Assembly: GCA_021234155.1 (NCBI GenBank)
Contig: JAJEKV010000236.1
Location: 1 to 64,000 of the forward strand
Direction of reading: 5' to 3'
From: Isoetes taiwanensis
Lineage: Eukaryota > Streptophyta > Lycopodiopsida > Isoetales > Isoetaceae
DNA: 64,000 nucleotides
The notes under the pieces were generated by a model, which was not told where the DNA came from, ran no database searches, and worked only from the letters and a program-made list of their open reading frames with translations. Shown here one piece after another: positions 1 through 11,125 of the stretch. Position 1 is the stretch's first letter. Each line of letters starts with the position of its first letter. A program made the translations under genes and the position numbers.

Positions 1-334
1 TTATTCAATCATTGCATTTCAAGCGGGGTGTTACGAGGAATGTCCTATCAGCGAGCTGCATTCTAACCGTGGGTCACTGGTCGTGATTGGGACTTATTCT
101 AATACCCGCAGCTATTACTCTTTTCTTGTTTTAAACAAGTCATAGCACATTATGCACATTAAAGCAACATCCATTCTTGTAGTCCTGATCCTGGTTGAAA
201 AGATTGAATGATAGGCGTTGTTGCGCAAGTATTCATTCCTGCAGATTTCGGTTTTAGGGCCGAATCGGCGTGCAATCATTACCTCACGCCGTGAATTTAG
301 CCCCTTCCATTTTGTAGAGGCCCGGTCAAAGCAA

Positions 335-2670
335 ATATTCGGGCCGCAAAATATGGAAGGAGGGGTGAAATATGAGAGTCTCTTATAGAAGAATCGTCTT
401 GGGGCCGGATGAAGCGGGCCCAGTCGAGATATTGCAAAGGAATCAATGACAATTCTGGAAAGGTATCCACCAAATTCTTGCCTAAATTTCTTCGATCGTA
501 TTAAAGTCACGAGTTTTCAAAGCTACATGCAGTAGTGGCGTTGAAATCTGATTCCTGAGTGAATAAAATCGAAAAAAAGAAGGTATTTATTAATCCCAAA
601 CGGTGTGCTTATCTTACTAAATGTACGATGAAATGGTAGAGTATCTAATAGAGTGTGGCGGAATCCTAGCATCACCTCACATTTGAAATTGTACCCGACC
701 ATCATAGATCTGGTCCGGTTGTCTCATGAATGGATTAAGTCTTGTAGACTGTTGTAAATCATGATTGGAAATGTCGAGCTCTTTTTGAAGTGAGATTATC
801 TACGAACATATTGCATTATAAGAGGGACCTCGGCCCGGCTTTCTTTAATTTATATTATCCATGTTAGGCGGGGCGTAAGCGAGAATACTTTGTAAGTTGA
901 AGCACTACACCATAATGCATGTCCCGAAGACCTCAAATACGAAGAAACACTTAGTCAAGGCATCTAATATCATGCTGAAGGAACCCTTCCTCAAGGCGTT
1001 TAATAATATTAGTTCTGACCCGAGATGATAGATTGTTGGGCCTTTTGAAGGTAAATATGAGATGGGTGAAAATCAATACGGGTTATAAATCTAATGACAT
1101 CATCCATAGGAAGTTATAGGCCAGGGTTCTAATCAATGCAGTCTGAAGGTTTATTGATGGATCGATTACTAGCACTAAAAACTTGACACACGGATATATG
1201 AAAGGAAAAAAAAGCTTTAGAGAGTTTCCCATCCTAATATTGTTAAAATGATAGGCTATCACAACAACGACAAAACAATACTATGGAGTTGATGCACATT
1301 GACCCTCTGAGAAAAAAGGATGCCCTTGAATGAAAAAGTCACGAGATACCTTTTCGGTTGTAAAGGCATTAGATATCATGTATCGAGGTTGCTAAGGCAA
1401 TGTCATATCTACGAGCATTGACATAGTGCATAGGGATCTAAAGCACGGCAATATTTTCACGAATTCCGCGGCGCCATCCTTGATTTATTCTTTTTGGTCC
1501 GTCAAAGCTGGCGATTTTGGAATAGCCAAACATCCATTTGATCTTGAAGGCTCGACGGATATGAGAGGTACACTAAGCTTCCATGGCACGGAAATGCTAC
1601 CGCTTGAGGGGTGTTCATTATTACCGGGAAGGTTGGCGTCTACTCTTTTGGGGCAACATTTATAACAATCTTAGAGTCTTGATATGCATATTTTTCTTAC
1701 CGAGGAAAAAGAATTTATTAAGCAAGACTTGGAGATAGAAAGAATTGATGTAACCATGGACAATTGGATAAGTGTTGTCCACTTTACTTAAAACCTTTGT
1801 TCTTGAATGTGAATGAATTCCTGATTTGCGACCAAGCTTCCATGAGATATACAATGCCTTAAGTTTTTCTGAGGGCACCAACTCATCTACGGTGATGCTA
1901 ATGGTAAGTTTTGATCCCTGTTTTGTTGCTAGCTTATATCAAAATAAATTAACAAACAAAGTAAGGTTGTTTATATGTGAAACATGTTTTAGAGATGAAT
2001 CGACTGGAAATGATGATACCAAAATTCGATGCGAAAATGATTTAAATTCGACATTCCACGGATCGCCGATTTCAATTGATGATCATGGTTGATACACCCC
2101 ATTTCCAAGTTTGCCAAGTTTGCCTATCTTACTGCCGAGGCATGGTCCTGAAGAAGCTATCTTCATTATTCAAACAACATGTAGCAGACTTCACTTTATG
2201 TGTGAATGGCAAGGAGGAGCCTGATGTATCATTTCGGAGATCACAAAGGGTTTCAAGATGACACTACGGAGATTGGGGCGGTATCTTAGCGGCTACCCAA
2301 ACTCCTAGCAAGTAGATTATTGTGGTCACTAGCACCACTAGCTTTTGAAGTGCCCCGCGAAGTTGCAGGAAGTGCTCAAAGTTTGCCTTTAGTTAAGTTG
2401 AATTGCGGACTCGTTTAGAGATATTGCAAATTGGATGGCATTCAATACTGGATCCCTATATGGCTTCATGACTTTCTAAAGTGGATATTACCGGGTAAAC
2501 GATGTTGAAAATTAGGCCTTGTTGAGGAGTTGGGACTCATACGGTACTAGCTATCTTTGTGACCAACATTTAAAAGCCGCGGGCTATACATTCGTAGAAA
2601 ACCGGCATCTTTTAATTCTAAATTACCGTTAGATTCTATGTATATAGAGTTTTCTATGGTACTTCACTAA
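335..2670 (+). pseudogene. Decayed full-length copy of the MLKL-like protein kinase gene
   Basis: This is the left-arm counterpart of the intact gene at 49789-47441. The start region is recognisable near 340 (gccgcaaaatatggaagg), the catalytic loop near 1425-1450 (HRDLK), the DFG segment near 1511-1530 (GDFGIAKHPFD), the intron near 1905-1990 and the C-terminal exon from about 1990 to 2660. Dozens of 1-3 base insertions and deletions break every frame, so only short open stretches remain (for example 1426-1665). Many differences from the other copies fall at CTG or CAG triplets, which read CG, ACG or CGG here. It is either a true pseudogene or a heavily methylated copy with consensus errors. 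It should not be annotated as coding. Confidence 0.85.
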
Positions 2671-3392
2671 TTCCAGGTCGTCTTTATGATTCTATCTGAG
2701 TTGATAATTGAAGGAAGGATGTGGACAATTCATCCCATGAATTGGTCCTAGACATTAAAATCTTCTATTATCTGGATTTATTAACGTGTTTGCTACTACA
2801 TCTTTGATTTTGTAGTATTACACGCACTGGTTAATTCCTTTTTTATTTTTCTCTTCCATAAAAAAGAAACTAGTAGTAGGGCAGGCTTGGGGTAGCTAAG
2901 TATCACGAGGAAATGGAAAAAAAGCACGCAAAATTAAATGCTATGCAATTTAATACAAAACTAGTAACTCACTTTGCACTAACATTCAACTCTTTGAATC
3001 AATTCCTTGAGGAAGAAAAAAGGGCCCATTAAGTATGTGCAAGAAAATGGCTAGCCCGGTGGGCATGGCACAGGATGGGCGGGGCTGAAAAGCAATGCTC
3101 CATAGACTTCCTAAGGTGGGATTATGTACCTTCCAAAGTATGCATGTCTGGAAAAAGTTTTTGTCTAACGGATGTGTGGTGAGTTAGCCTAAGTAATGCC
3201 AAAATAAGTATTCATTTGATCGGGGGTTCAAACCTTGCCAATGTCTCTTATCTTTGGGGTTGCTTACTAGGGGTATCTGATAAATGATCCCGGCGAGCGT
3301 AGAATTTGAAAAGCATGCGTGTCCCTCACTTTAGCTACAAATCAAAGCAATGGGATAAACCAGCTAGTTAGTACAAGATCAGTCTAAGTGGA

Positions 3393-5356
3393 TCTTATAT
3401 TATAAATGTTATATCGTAAGTCTTGGATTGGATCAAGCCCTAATTTTAATAGCCGAGATCATCTAGGTGCATCAAAGGCGAGAATTTCTTCACACAACTT
3501 CCTACCACGTGATTGATCATATTTTGATCTCTTATGGGGAAAGGGTAAAAAAAAAGGGGAAAGGAAAAGGGAGAAGCGATAAAAGACAAAAAAGCGCAGG
3601 GAAAGGAAAAGGAGAAAGGGATAGAAGAAGAGACAAATGCATGGGAAAAGGAAAAGGAAAAGAAAAAATTAAAAGGGAGGGGGAGGGCTTTGAGAAAAGG
3701 GCGCAAAGGAAAAGGGCAAAGGGTAAAAGCGGAAAAAGGAAAAATGGCATAGGAGAAAGGGAGAGAGTGGGAAAAGGGTCAAGAAAGGGAAAAAGGAAGG
3801 GAAAAGAGCATGGAAAAGGAAGGGAAAAAGAGCATGGGAAAAAAAGAAAAAAGGAAGGGGAGAGGAAGAAGAAAAGGGAAAAAATGGCATGGGAAAGGAA
3901 AAGAGGGAAATAGAAAGGGAAAAGGGGCAGAAAGGAAAAGAGTGAAAAGGTTGGGAAAATGAGGAAAAGGGCAGGAAAAGGGGGAGCAGGGAGAAGGGAA
4001 GGAAAAAAGGGCATGATAAAAGGGAATGTGAGAAAGAAAGAAAAAGGAGGCAAAGGTGGAAATGGAACACAGGAAAAGGGGCATTAGACAAAGGAAGGGG
4101 AAATGAGAAAGGGAAAGGAAAAGAGCAGGAGAAAAAAAAAAAAAAGGGAAAAGGGTGAAGAAAGGGAAAAAGAAGCGAAAAAAAGACATGGAAAAAAAAG
4201 GGGGGAAGAGGAAAAGGGTGGGGGAAAATATGAAAATGGGCATAGAAAAAAAAGAAAAGAGAAAAAATGTGGGAAGGGCATGGGAAAGGAAAGGAAAGGG
4301 AAAAATGATGAAGGAAAGATGAAGGAAAGATGAAAAGGGTGCAGGTAAAAAGAAAGAGGGAAAAGGATCGGGAATGGAAGAAAGCGGAAAGGAAAAAGTC
4401 CATCATGAAAAGAGAAAGAGAAAAGCGACCGAGAAAAGGAAAGGAGAAGGGTGAGAACAAGGAATTGAAAAGAGGAAGAGGAAAGGGGAAAAGGACACAG
4501 GAAAAAATGGAGAGAAAGAGTGAGGAAAGGAAAAAAAAGCGGGGAGAAAAGGAGAAAGTGGAAAAGGAAAAAAGGAGGGTGGGAAAAGGAGGAAAATGGG
4601 CACATAAAAGGGTAGAGAAAAAGGGGAATAGGAAGAGGCATAGAGAAAGAGAAAAAAAAAGAAGGGAGAAAAGGAAAGAGAAAAAGGGCATGGGAAAAAG
4701 CGAAAGGGTGCCGAAAGAATGAAAAGGGAAGGGAAAGAAAAAAGGAAAAGGAGGGCGGAAAGGGGAAAGTAAGGAAAATGAGCACAAAAAAAAGGGGGAG
4801 GGAAATGGGAAAAAGAAGCGAGGAAAAGGGCAGGGATAAAGAGGAAGAGGATGGGGAAAGAAAGAAAAAGGGCACATGAAAAGGTGGGGAAAAAAGAACA
4901 AAAAAATGGGATGGGAAAAGGGAAAGGAAAAGTGAAGGAAAAGAAAAAGAAAGGGAAAAATGGGAAGGGCGGGGAAAGGATGAAAAAGGAAAGGAAAAAA
5001 TCCGTCAGAAAAAAAGGAAAGGAAAAAAGGGAAAGGGGAAAGGAAGGGAAAAGAAGGGGGTTAAAAAAAGGGAAAAAAAAAAAAGAAGTAAAAAAGAAGA
5101 TGTGTAGGAAAAATAAGAAAAATGGGAAAAGGAAAAAGGGAAGTGTGTAGGGAAATGAGGGAAAAGGGAAATGTGGAATAGAGCAAAAGGCAAATGTAAG
5201 AGGAAGGGTATCATCTGCACAAAAGCCTCTTAAAGATCAGCAATGCTGGGCTTGGTTTCTATCATATTAGATTTATGAAAAGGAGTCTGAGCTGAATAGG
5301 TTTTCGTCCATATACATTTCCAACTTATGCCCAGCAACGCTGGGCACCATTACTAG
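3393..5356 (+). mobile_element. Non-autonomous Helitron, copy 1, with purine-rich filler
   Basis: The ends follow Helitron rules: the element starts TCTTATATTATAA just after a host A, ends CTAG just before a host T, and has no target-site duplication. A perfect 7-bp hairpin, GCCCAGC-AAC-GCTGGGC (5329-5345), lies seven bases before the terminal CTAG (5353-5356). The other arm of the duplication carries the uninterrupted site (tatgga|tcttaaataaag near 46715-46725, reverse complement), so both boundaries are exact. Length is 1964 bp. No Rep/helicase gene is present, so it would need an autonomous partner. About 3540-5200 is nearly all A and G on this strand; the long Phe/Leu/Ser/Pro-rich and Lys/Glu/Arg-rich open frames there are by-products of that bias. 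Confidence 0.9.
5329..5356 (+). other. Helitron 3' hairpin and CTAG terminus
   Basis: Stem GCCCAGC (5329-5335) pairs with GCTGGGC (5339-5345) around an AAC loop, followed by ACCATTA and the terminal CTAG. The same structure is at 41469-41496 in the sister element. In Helitrons this hairpin acts as the rolling-circle termination signal. Confidence 0.88.
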
Positions 5357-5814
5357 TCTTAAATAAAGTAATAAAAAATCAACGGGACCAAGGTGGCACT
5401 AGGGTGGTGAGGCTGAAAAGCAATGCCCCTAGAGTTGCTCCTGGGACCTAGACTTCCTAAGGCGGGATTATATCGTACCTACAAAACATGCATGTACGGC
5501 AAAAGTTTTGCCCAATAGATGTGTGGTGAGTTGGTATAGGCCTGCCCAATAGGTGTGTGGTGAGTTGGTATAGGCCTAAAATATGTGTTCATTTGGTCAT
5601 GGCTTAAACCTTGCCAATATCTCTTATCTTTGGAAGTTGATTACTAGGCGTATACGGCGTAGTAGAACTTAAAAGCCTGTACGTGTCCTGCCGTATGACA
5701 GTGGGGTAAACTAGCTAGTCTGTAGATGAAATGCTAACAGATGTTCATTACACCAGGAAATGCTAACAGAAATGCTAACGGAAATGCTAATGGATGTTCA
5801 TTACACCAGGAAGG

Positions 5815-6863
5815 TTGATGTCTACTCTTTTGGGGCAACATTTATAGCAATCTTAGGTGCCGATATGCATATTATTTCTTAGCAAGGAGTAGAATCTATT
5901 AAGCAACACTTGGAGATAAGAAATCGTGTAACCATGGACGAATTGGATAAGTGTTGTCCACTTTACTTAAAACCTTTGTTGCGTAACTTATGTGCTCGAA
6001 TCCCGATCCTGATTTGCGACCAAGCTTCCATCAGATATGCAATGTCTTAAGTTTTTGCAGGCACCAACTCATACGGTGATGCTAATGATAAGTTTTGATC
6101 CTCTGTTTTGTTGCTAGCTTATATCAAAATAAATTATTAGCTAAGTAAGGTTGTTTATATGTAAAACATGTTTTAGAGATGAATACGACAGAAATGATGA
6201 TACAAATTGATGCGAAAATGATTTAACCGACATTCCACAGATCATCGATTTCAATTGATGATCACGGTTGATACACCATTTCCAAGTTTGCCAAGTTTGC
6301 CCTATCTTACCAACAGGCATGGTCCTCTGAAGAAGCTATCTTCATTATTCCAAACAACATGTAGACTTCACTTTATGTGTGAATGGCAAGGAGGGGCACA
6401 TTGTATCATTTAGGAGATCACAAAAGGGTTTCAAGATGACACTACGGAGAAGTGGGCAGTGCATGCTTGCCTACCCCAAGATCTAGCAAGTATAACATTG
6501 TGGCCACTAGCACTACTAGCTTTTGAAGTGCCGCGGAGATTTGAAGTGCTCAAGAAGTTTGCCTCTGAATTAGAAGTTGAATTGCGAACTCGTTTAGAAG
6601 ATAAATTGCAAATTGGATGGCATTCAATCTTTGGATCCTCAATTAAACTTCATGACTTTCTAAAGTGGATATTACCCCGTCGCGTGATGTTGAAGAAATT
6701 CAGCCTTGTTCGAGTTCAGACACCATCTTGTACTAGCTATCTTTGTGACCAACATTTAAAGAGCACGGGCTATACATTCGTAGAAAACCAGCATCTTTTA
6801 ATTCTAGAGGTACACGTTAGATTCTATGTATATAGAGTTTTCTATGGAACTTCACTAATTTAA
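5815..6863 (+). pseudogene. 3'-partial copy of the kinase gene (left arm)
   Basis: The similarity begins inside the kinase domain, at the segment after the APE motif (aggttgatgtctactctttt). It runs through the end of exon 1, the intron (about 6090-6176) and the C-terminal exon (6177-6863). The final open stretch, 6459-6863, encodes most of the C-terminal domain, including the SYLCDQHLKSTGY segment. The breakpoint is preceded by three short repeats of 'gaaatgctaac' (5756-5800). There is no N-terminus, P-loop or catalytic loop, so it cannot encode a kinase. The same partial copy sits at 46290-45208 in the other arm, so it existed before the arms duplicated. Confidence 0.85.
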
Positions 6864-7914
6864 ATTAGTCTTTATGATTCTATACATGTTGATAATTGAA
6901 GGAAGGATGTGGACAATTCTGTCCCATGAATTGGTCCTCTAGACATTAAAATCTTCTATTATCTGGATTTATTGCTGTGTTTTGCTACTACATCTTTGAT
7001 TTTGTAGTATTACCTGCACTTTGGTTAATTCCTTTTTTATTTTTCTCTTCCATAAAAAGAAACTAGTAGTAGGGCAGGCTTGGGGTAGCTAAGTATCTGA
7101 AATGGAAAAAAAGCCTGTAAAAATTAAATGCTATGCAATTTAATAAAAACTAGTAACTCACTGCACCCCAACATTCAACTCACTAAATCAATTCCTTCAG
7201 AAGAAAAAAGGGCCATTAAGTATGTGCAAGAAAAATGGCTAGAGGTGGGCATGGCACTAGGATGGTGAGGCTGAAAAGCAATGCTCCATAGACTTCCTAA
7301 GGTGGGATTATAACCTGCCTTCAAAGTATGCATGTACGGGAAAAGTTTTGTCCAACGGATGTGTGGTGAGTTGGTGTAGGCCTAGTAATGCCAAAATAAG
7401 TATTCATTTGATCAGGGGTTCAAACGTTGTCAATGTCTCTTATCTTTGGGAGTTGCTTACTAGGGGTATACGATGATGATCACTACAAAAACGTTGCCCT
7501 GTTACGACATCTATTACGACGTCCAGACGTCGTTTGAACGACGCCAAAAAGTCGATAAACGACGCCTTAACGACGCCCCCAGACGCCGCTTTATAGCGAC
7601 TGCCGCTATGCGTCGCTATCTTGCGCTGCCGTTTTAAAGTCGTCTTAAAGCGGCAACGTCGTTCAACGCACGCCATCGCACATCGGCTGCCACGCCACGC
7701 AGCGGCCACGGGGCGGCTGAAGCGGAGTTGTCGGTGCGGGCGATACGTGTTTGACGCCGTTCAACGTCGCCATTATAATAACAGCACAGCGGCCGGCGAC
7801 GGCTGGGTAACAGCCGGGTCGATTCTTGACGGTAAAGCACGCCAAGGTCGTTTAACGACGTCGATACAAGAGCGCCGACGCACCCACGTTTTTTTACGCG
7901 TGGAATTTCCAATT

Positions 7915-8050
7915 TTTTTTCTTCACCGTAGATCAAATCTAACGGTTATGAGGCTCTCCACGTGCACAATAATCCCAGCTGGCTGCAACGTGGATAGCCT
8001 TAAATTGCTCCAAAGTCTCTACCCTCGTTTGTGCAAACGTGCTAAAAAAA
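7915..8050 (+). repeat. Dispersed ~130-bp repeat, copy 1
   Basis: The segment with 'ctccacgtgcacaataatcc', 'gctggctgcaacgtggatag' and 'gtttgtgcaaacgtgc' recurs at about 34055-34170 and 38255-38385. Here it lies inside the CACTA-like element, so the other two copies may be remnants of related elements. Confidence 0.7.
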
Positions 8051-8309
8051 TTTTTTTTTAATTTTTTTTTTTTTTTTTTTTTATAAATTGAAAAAAATAA
8101 TAATAATACATTTATTATGAATGAAGTTAATACATTTAATATTAAAGCCTATAAAATGAATTTAACCAATAAAGAAATATAAGATTTTAACGTCATTAAA
8201 TGATGTCGCTTAAATATATTAAAAAAATACAAAAATAAATGAAGCCCCAATTTTTTTAGCTAAATACATTAATCAATAAATTAAGCTAAATACATTAATC
8301 AATACATTA

Positions 8310-8700
8310 AGCATATTGAAAATTAAATGCTTACCTGGAATACGTACAAGGTGGCAAAGTTGTTTTGCACAAGCAACGCATTTTGTTAGGAGTGTACATG
8401 CAAAACAATAAATTCAATGATTAGTAAAATATTAGTATAAATAAACAACTTAAAGGAAAAAAAAAATATGGAAAAGCAATGGGGAAGGGTGGTTTCAATG
8501 GCGCCCCTTCTTGGATAACAATTTAACCTAAATAAAGCATTAGTATTTTATTAAGCGTATTGAAAAAATTAAATCCTTACGGAAGAGGTGCCAAGTTGTT
8601 TTGCAATAACAACTCATTTTGCTAGGAGTGTACATGCAAAACAAAAAATTCAATGATTAGAAAGAAATAGTATAAAAAAACTAATAAGGAAAAATTTTGG
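8310..8700. repeat. Two ~150-bp direct repeats inside the CACTA-like element
   Basis: Units at about 8310-8475 and 8553-8700 share 'gttgttttgca', 'aggagtgtacatgcaaaac' and 'aattcaatgattag'. They look like a duplicated degenerate exon of the parent element, read on the minus strand. Confidence 0.65.
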
Positions 8701-9283
8701 AAAGAATAAGGGTCTAGATCTTTAACGACGTCTTCTTAGATGGGAAAAAATTAGAAGAAGAATGGAAGAATTCAGAAGAAGAAAAGGCTAAGAAGAAGGA
8801 GGAACCCGAAATGGGGGGAGGAAGAAGAATCTAAGAAGATGAAGCGCAAGAGGAGGATTAAGAGTAAGAATTTGAATAAGAGGAGGAAGAAGTAGTATAA
8901 GAGGAGGAAGAATCGAAATGGAAGAAGGATGCAAGAATGGAAGAAGAAGAATGAAGGTTGAAGGAAGAACAAACAACAAAGACAAAAAGCCCTAAATCTA
9001 CAACAAGTTTAGATTCAAAAAACGAGTTGGTTGATCTGTGCACATACCTTATGAAGCTTGTCTTACACTTAGAATAGACCCCAAAGTAGATCCGCCCGAA
9101 AATCGCCTCAAAAATGCTCCTCCATAAGCTTTGCTTGCTTTCGAAAATAAAGCGGCGGGATTACGCTGCTTTGATTTTAAATCCGTCGTCGTTTAACGGC
9201 GTCGTGACGTCGTTAAATGACGACACAAAACGTTGTTGAACGACGTTTGCAACGACGTCATTGTTTGTTACGACGACAAAAAA

Positions 9284-10496
9284 AAAATAAATAAATAAAT
9301 AAAAAATTTTGGAATAGTATAGAATGCATGTACACTTGATACATGGGTTTATTTAACTGGATAGGGGTTTATTTGACTTGTTACACCCGTTAAAGTTATG
9401 AAATATACCACCATGAGAATGTTCAATGTTTTATGGTACATCCGTTGAGCTATGAGGTATATAATACGATGATGATAACTAGTAATACCTTACCTGCTAT
9501 GATAACTAATACCTTACCAACATGCAAAGATGTAGTTTATCTTAAAATTTTATTTTGTTAGATTTAAAAAGGTTAGGTTTCCACCAATAGTATATGTAGC
9601 TACGTGTTCGTTTGTTACGACGACATATATATACAAGAAATTTAATGCGTCCTACGATGCATGTCCGAGTTTTAGCATGTTCCTATGCTGCACGTTCTTG
9701 TCGTGCCCTACATTCTAAAAGAATCTTTTAAGAATACTCTAAATTCATAGATTCTCTAAGATTCTATCAAGGTTTTCTTGGAGGTTTCATGGAGATTCCT
9801 CTAAATTTTATAAGATTCCCTCTAGATTCCATTAGATTTCCGTAGATTCTCCAAGATTCTATGAAGATCCCCCTAGATCCCCTTAGATTCCCTTAGATCC
9901 CTTTAGAATTTATGAGATTGCCCTAGGTTCCCTTACATTGTATGAGATTCAAAGATACTCTATAAAGATTCTCCTAGATACTCTAAGATTTCATCAACAT
10001 TTTTTTAGATTCCGTTAGATTTTATGAAGATTCCCTTAGATCCCCCAGATTTTAAGAGATTCCCTTAGGCTTGTAAATATTTTCTTAGATTCTCTTACAT
10101 TTTATAAGATTTTCTTAGATTCTATTAGATTCTTCTGGATTCCTTTACATTCTAGAACTTTTTAGAACATTCGAAGACTAGAACATTCTAAGACTTTCAA
10201 TATATTCTAGAACTTTCTGGAAGTATTTCCTTAGATTTCCTTACATTTCCGTAGATTCCCCTACATTCTAGAACATTCTAAAACTTATTAGAACAATTTG
10301 GAACTTTCTGGGAGAATTTTCTTAGATCCCCCCCTAGATTCTCTTATGTTTAGAACTTTCTAGAAGATTCTAGAACTTTCTAGAGCCTTCCAGAACATTC
10401 TAGAACTTTCTTGACCTAGCTAGAATGTTATAGTATATTATCTTAATGGGAATATTACCCTTAAGTATATTTGAAACATAAATTTTTAATGGAATT
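9284..10496. other. Non-coding stretch with degenerate TTCTAGAA-type repeats
   Basis: No ORF of interest. From about 9700 to 10440 the sequence is a degenerate low-complexity field built from variants of 'attctagaactttctagaa' and 'agattcccttagat'. A 50-bp segment at about 9491-9545 (ctgctatgataactaatacc...) recurs at about 11068-11120, so the DNA between may have been inserted or duplicated. Confidence 0.55.
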
Positions 10497-10566
10497 AATG
10501 CTTGGTCTAGTGGTTAGAATGGGGGGCTAGGGGCTCAATGGCCAGGGTTCGAATCCCCCACGCAAC
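10497..10566 (+). repeat. tRNA-like sequence, probably a SINE head or tRNA relic
   Basis: An A-box-like TGGTCTAGTGG (10503-10513) and a perfect B-box GGTTCGAATCC (10546-10556) sit at tRNA-like spacing. The flanks do not pair into an acceptor stem, so it is not a working tRNA gene. A second B-box-like GGTTCGAATCC occurs at 39031-39041 without a convincing A-box. Confidence 0.5.
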
Positions 10567-10589
10567 ATAAAATTTTTAAAAGCCTTTTC

Positions 10590-11010
10590 CTAAGGGATGA
10601 GCATTCAACTTGAACCGTAGGATCTTGGACCCGATCAAGGGTCGAGATCTCACCACGTGACAATAATTAAAGCAACATAAGTCATACGATCTATTACATA
10701 TAATTCCCAAAGTCATGTGCACCGTAGGATATGTGCCAAGCCACGTGAGCCGTAAGATCTCAGATTGACGATCAGGATCGGATCAACCTAGACCGTAGGA
10801 TCGATTACACATAATTCCAAAAGCCATGTGCACCGTAGGATGTGTCCCAAAGCAACGTGAGCCGTAGGATCTCGGACCGACGATCAGGATCAGATCAACC
10901 TGGACCGTAGGATCGCTTATATATAATCTGGAACAAACTCCCAAGCCATCTGGGCCATAGGATACGTCCCAAAGCCACGTGAGCCGTAGGATCTCGGATC
11001 AACGACCGGA
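10590..11010. repeat. Tandem array, ~111-121-bp unit, 'CCGTAGGAT' motif
   Basis: Units start near 10750 and 10861, with a truncated unit at 10982 and a diverged unit before 10750. Each contains 'gccgtaggatctcgga', 'gacgatcaggatc', 'ggaccgtaggatcg' and 'cccaaagcaacgtga'. It is a minisatellite-like array with no coding potential. Confidence 0.7.
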
Positions 11011-11125
11011 TTCAAGAGGACAAACATAAGAACATATATATGTTATGATATTTTTTTAATTTTGTCCCCTGCTATGAGAACTAATACCCTACCAACATGC
11101 GAAGATGTAGTTTATCTCAACATGC

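Larger units (their letters stand above)
1..7480 (+). repeat. Left arm of an inverted segmental duplication (kinase locus)
   Basis: This segment matches the reverse complement of 45091-50140 over nearly its whole length. Order along the plus strand: a full but decayed kinase gene (about 335-2670), a spacer (2671-3392), a Helitron absent from the other arm, the spacer remainder (5357-5814), a 3'-partial kinase copy (5815-6863) and a second spacer (6864-7480). The spacers hold no gene; both carry a shared block beginning near 'ggttgataattgaagg' that follows each gene copy. The match already exists at base 1, so the duplication continues to the left of the window. It stops at 7480, where a CACTA-like terminus begins. 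Confidence 0.9.
7481..9283. mobile_element. CACTA (En/Spm)-like non-autonomous element
   Basis: The left end reads CACTACAAAAACG, the classic CACTA-family terminus, at the exact base where left-arm homology stops. Subterminal arrays of ACGACGTC-type motifs fill 7500-7870 and return at 9180-9283 in opposite orientation, which is typical of this superfamily. The inside holds a poly-T tract (8045-8085), two 150-bp direct repeats (8310-8475 and 8553-8700) that end in a splice-donor-like CAG|gtaagc read on the minus strand, and a purine-rich stretch near 8750-8960. No transposase ORF survives. The right terminus (expected ...TTTTTGTAGTG) is not visible; the sequence runs into an A-rich tract, so the right boundary is approximate. 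Confidence 0.7.

Noticed and set aside
115-510. A 131-residue minus-strand open frame at the left end
   Set aside because: It is antisense to the decayed kinase N-terminus, and the other copies do not keep it.
3669-4901. A 410-residue minus-strand frame and Lys/Glu/Arg-rich plus-strand frames
   Set aside because: Same purine-tract artefact inside Helitron copy 1; no domain, start context or conservation of frame between the copies.
7440-8061. Arg/Ala-rich open frames on both strands at the CACTA-like end
   Set aside because: They arise from CG-rich subterminal repeats (ACGACGTC type), which are open in several frames.
9461-9480. Right junction of the CACTA-like element at a 'gatgatgat' repeat
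   Set aside because: The bases resemble the left flank (7470-7480), but the following sequence is not the arm continuation and no TTTTTGTAGTG terminus precedes it.
10497-10566. A functional tRNA gene
   Set aside because: A and B boxes are present, but the acceptor arms do not pair and no anticodon arm is convincing.
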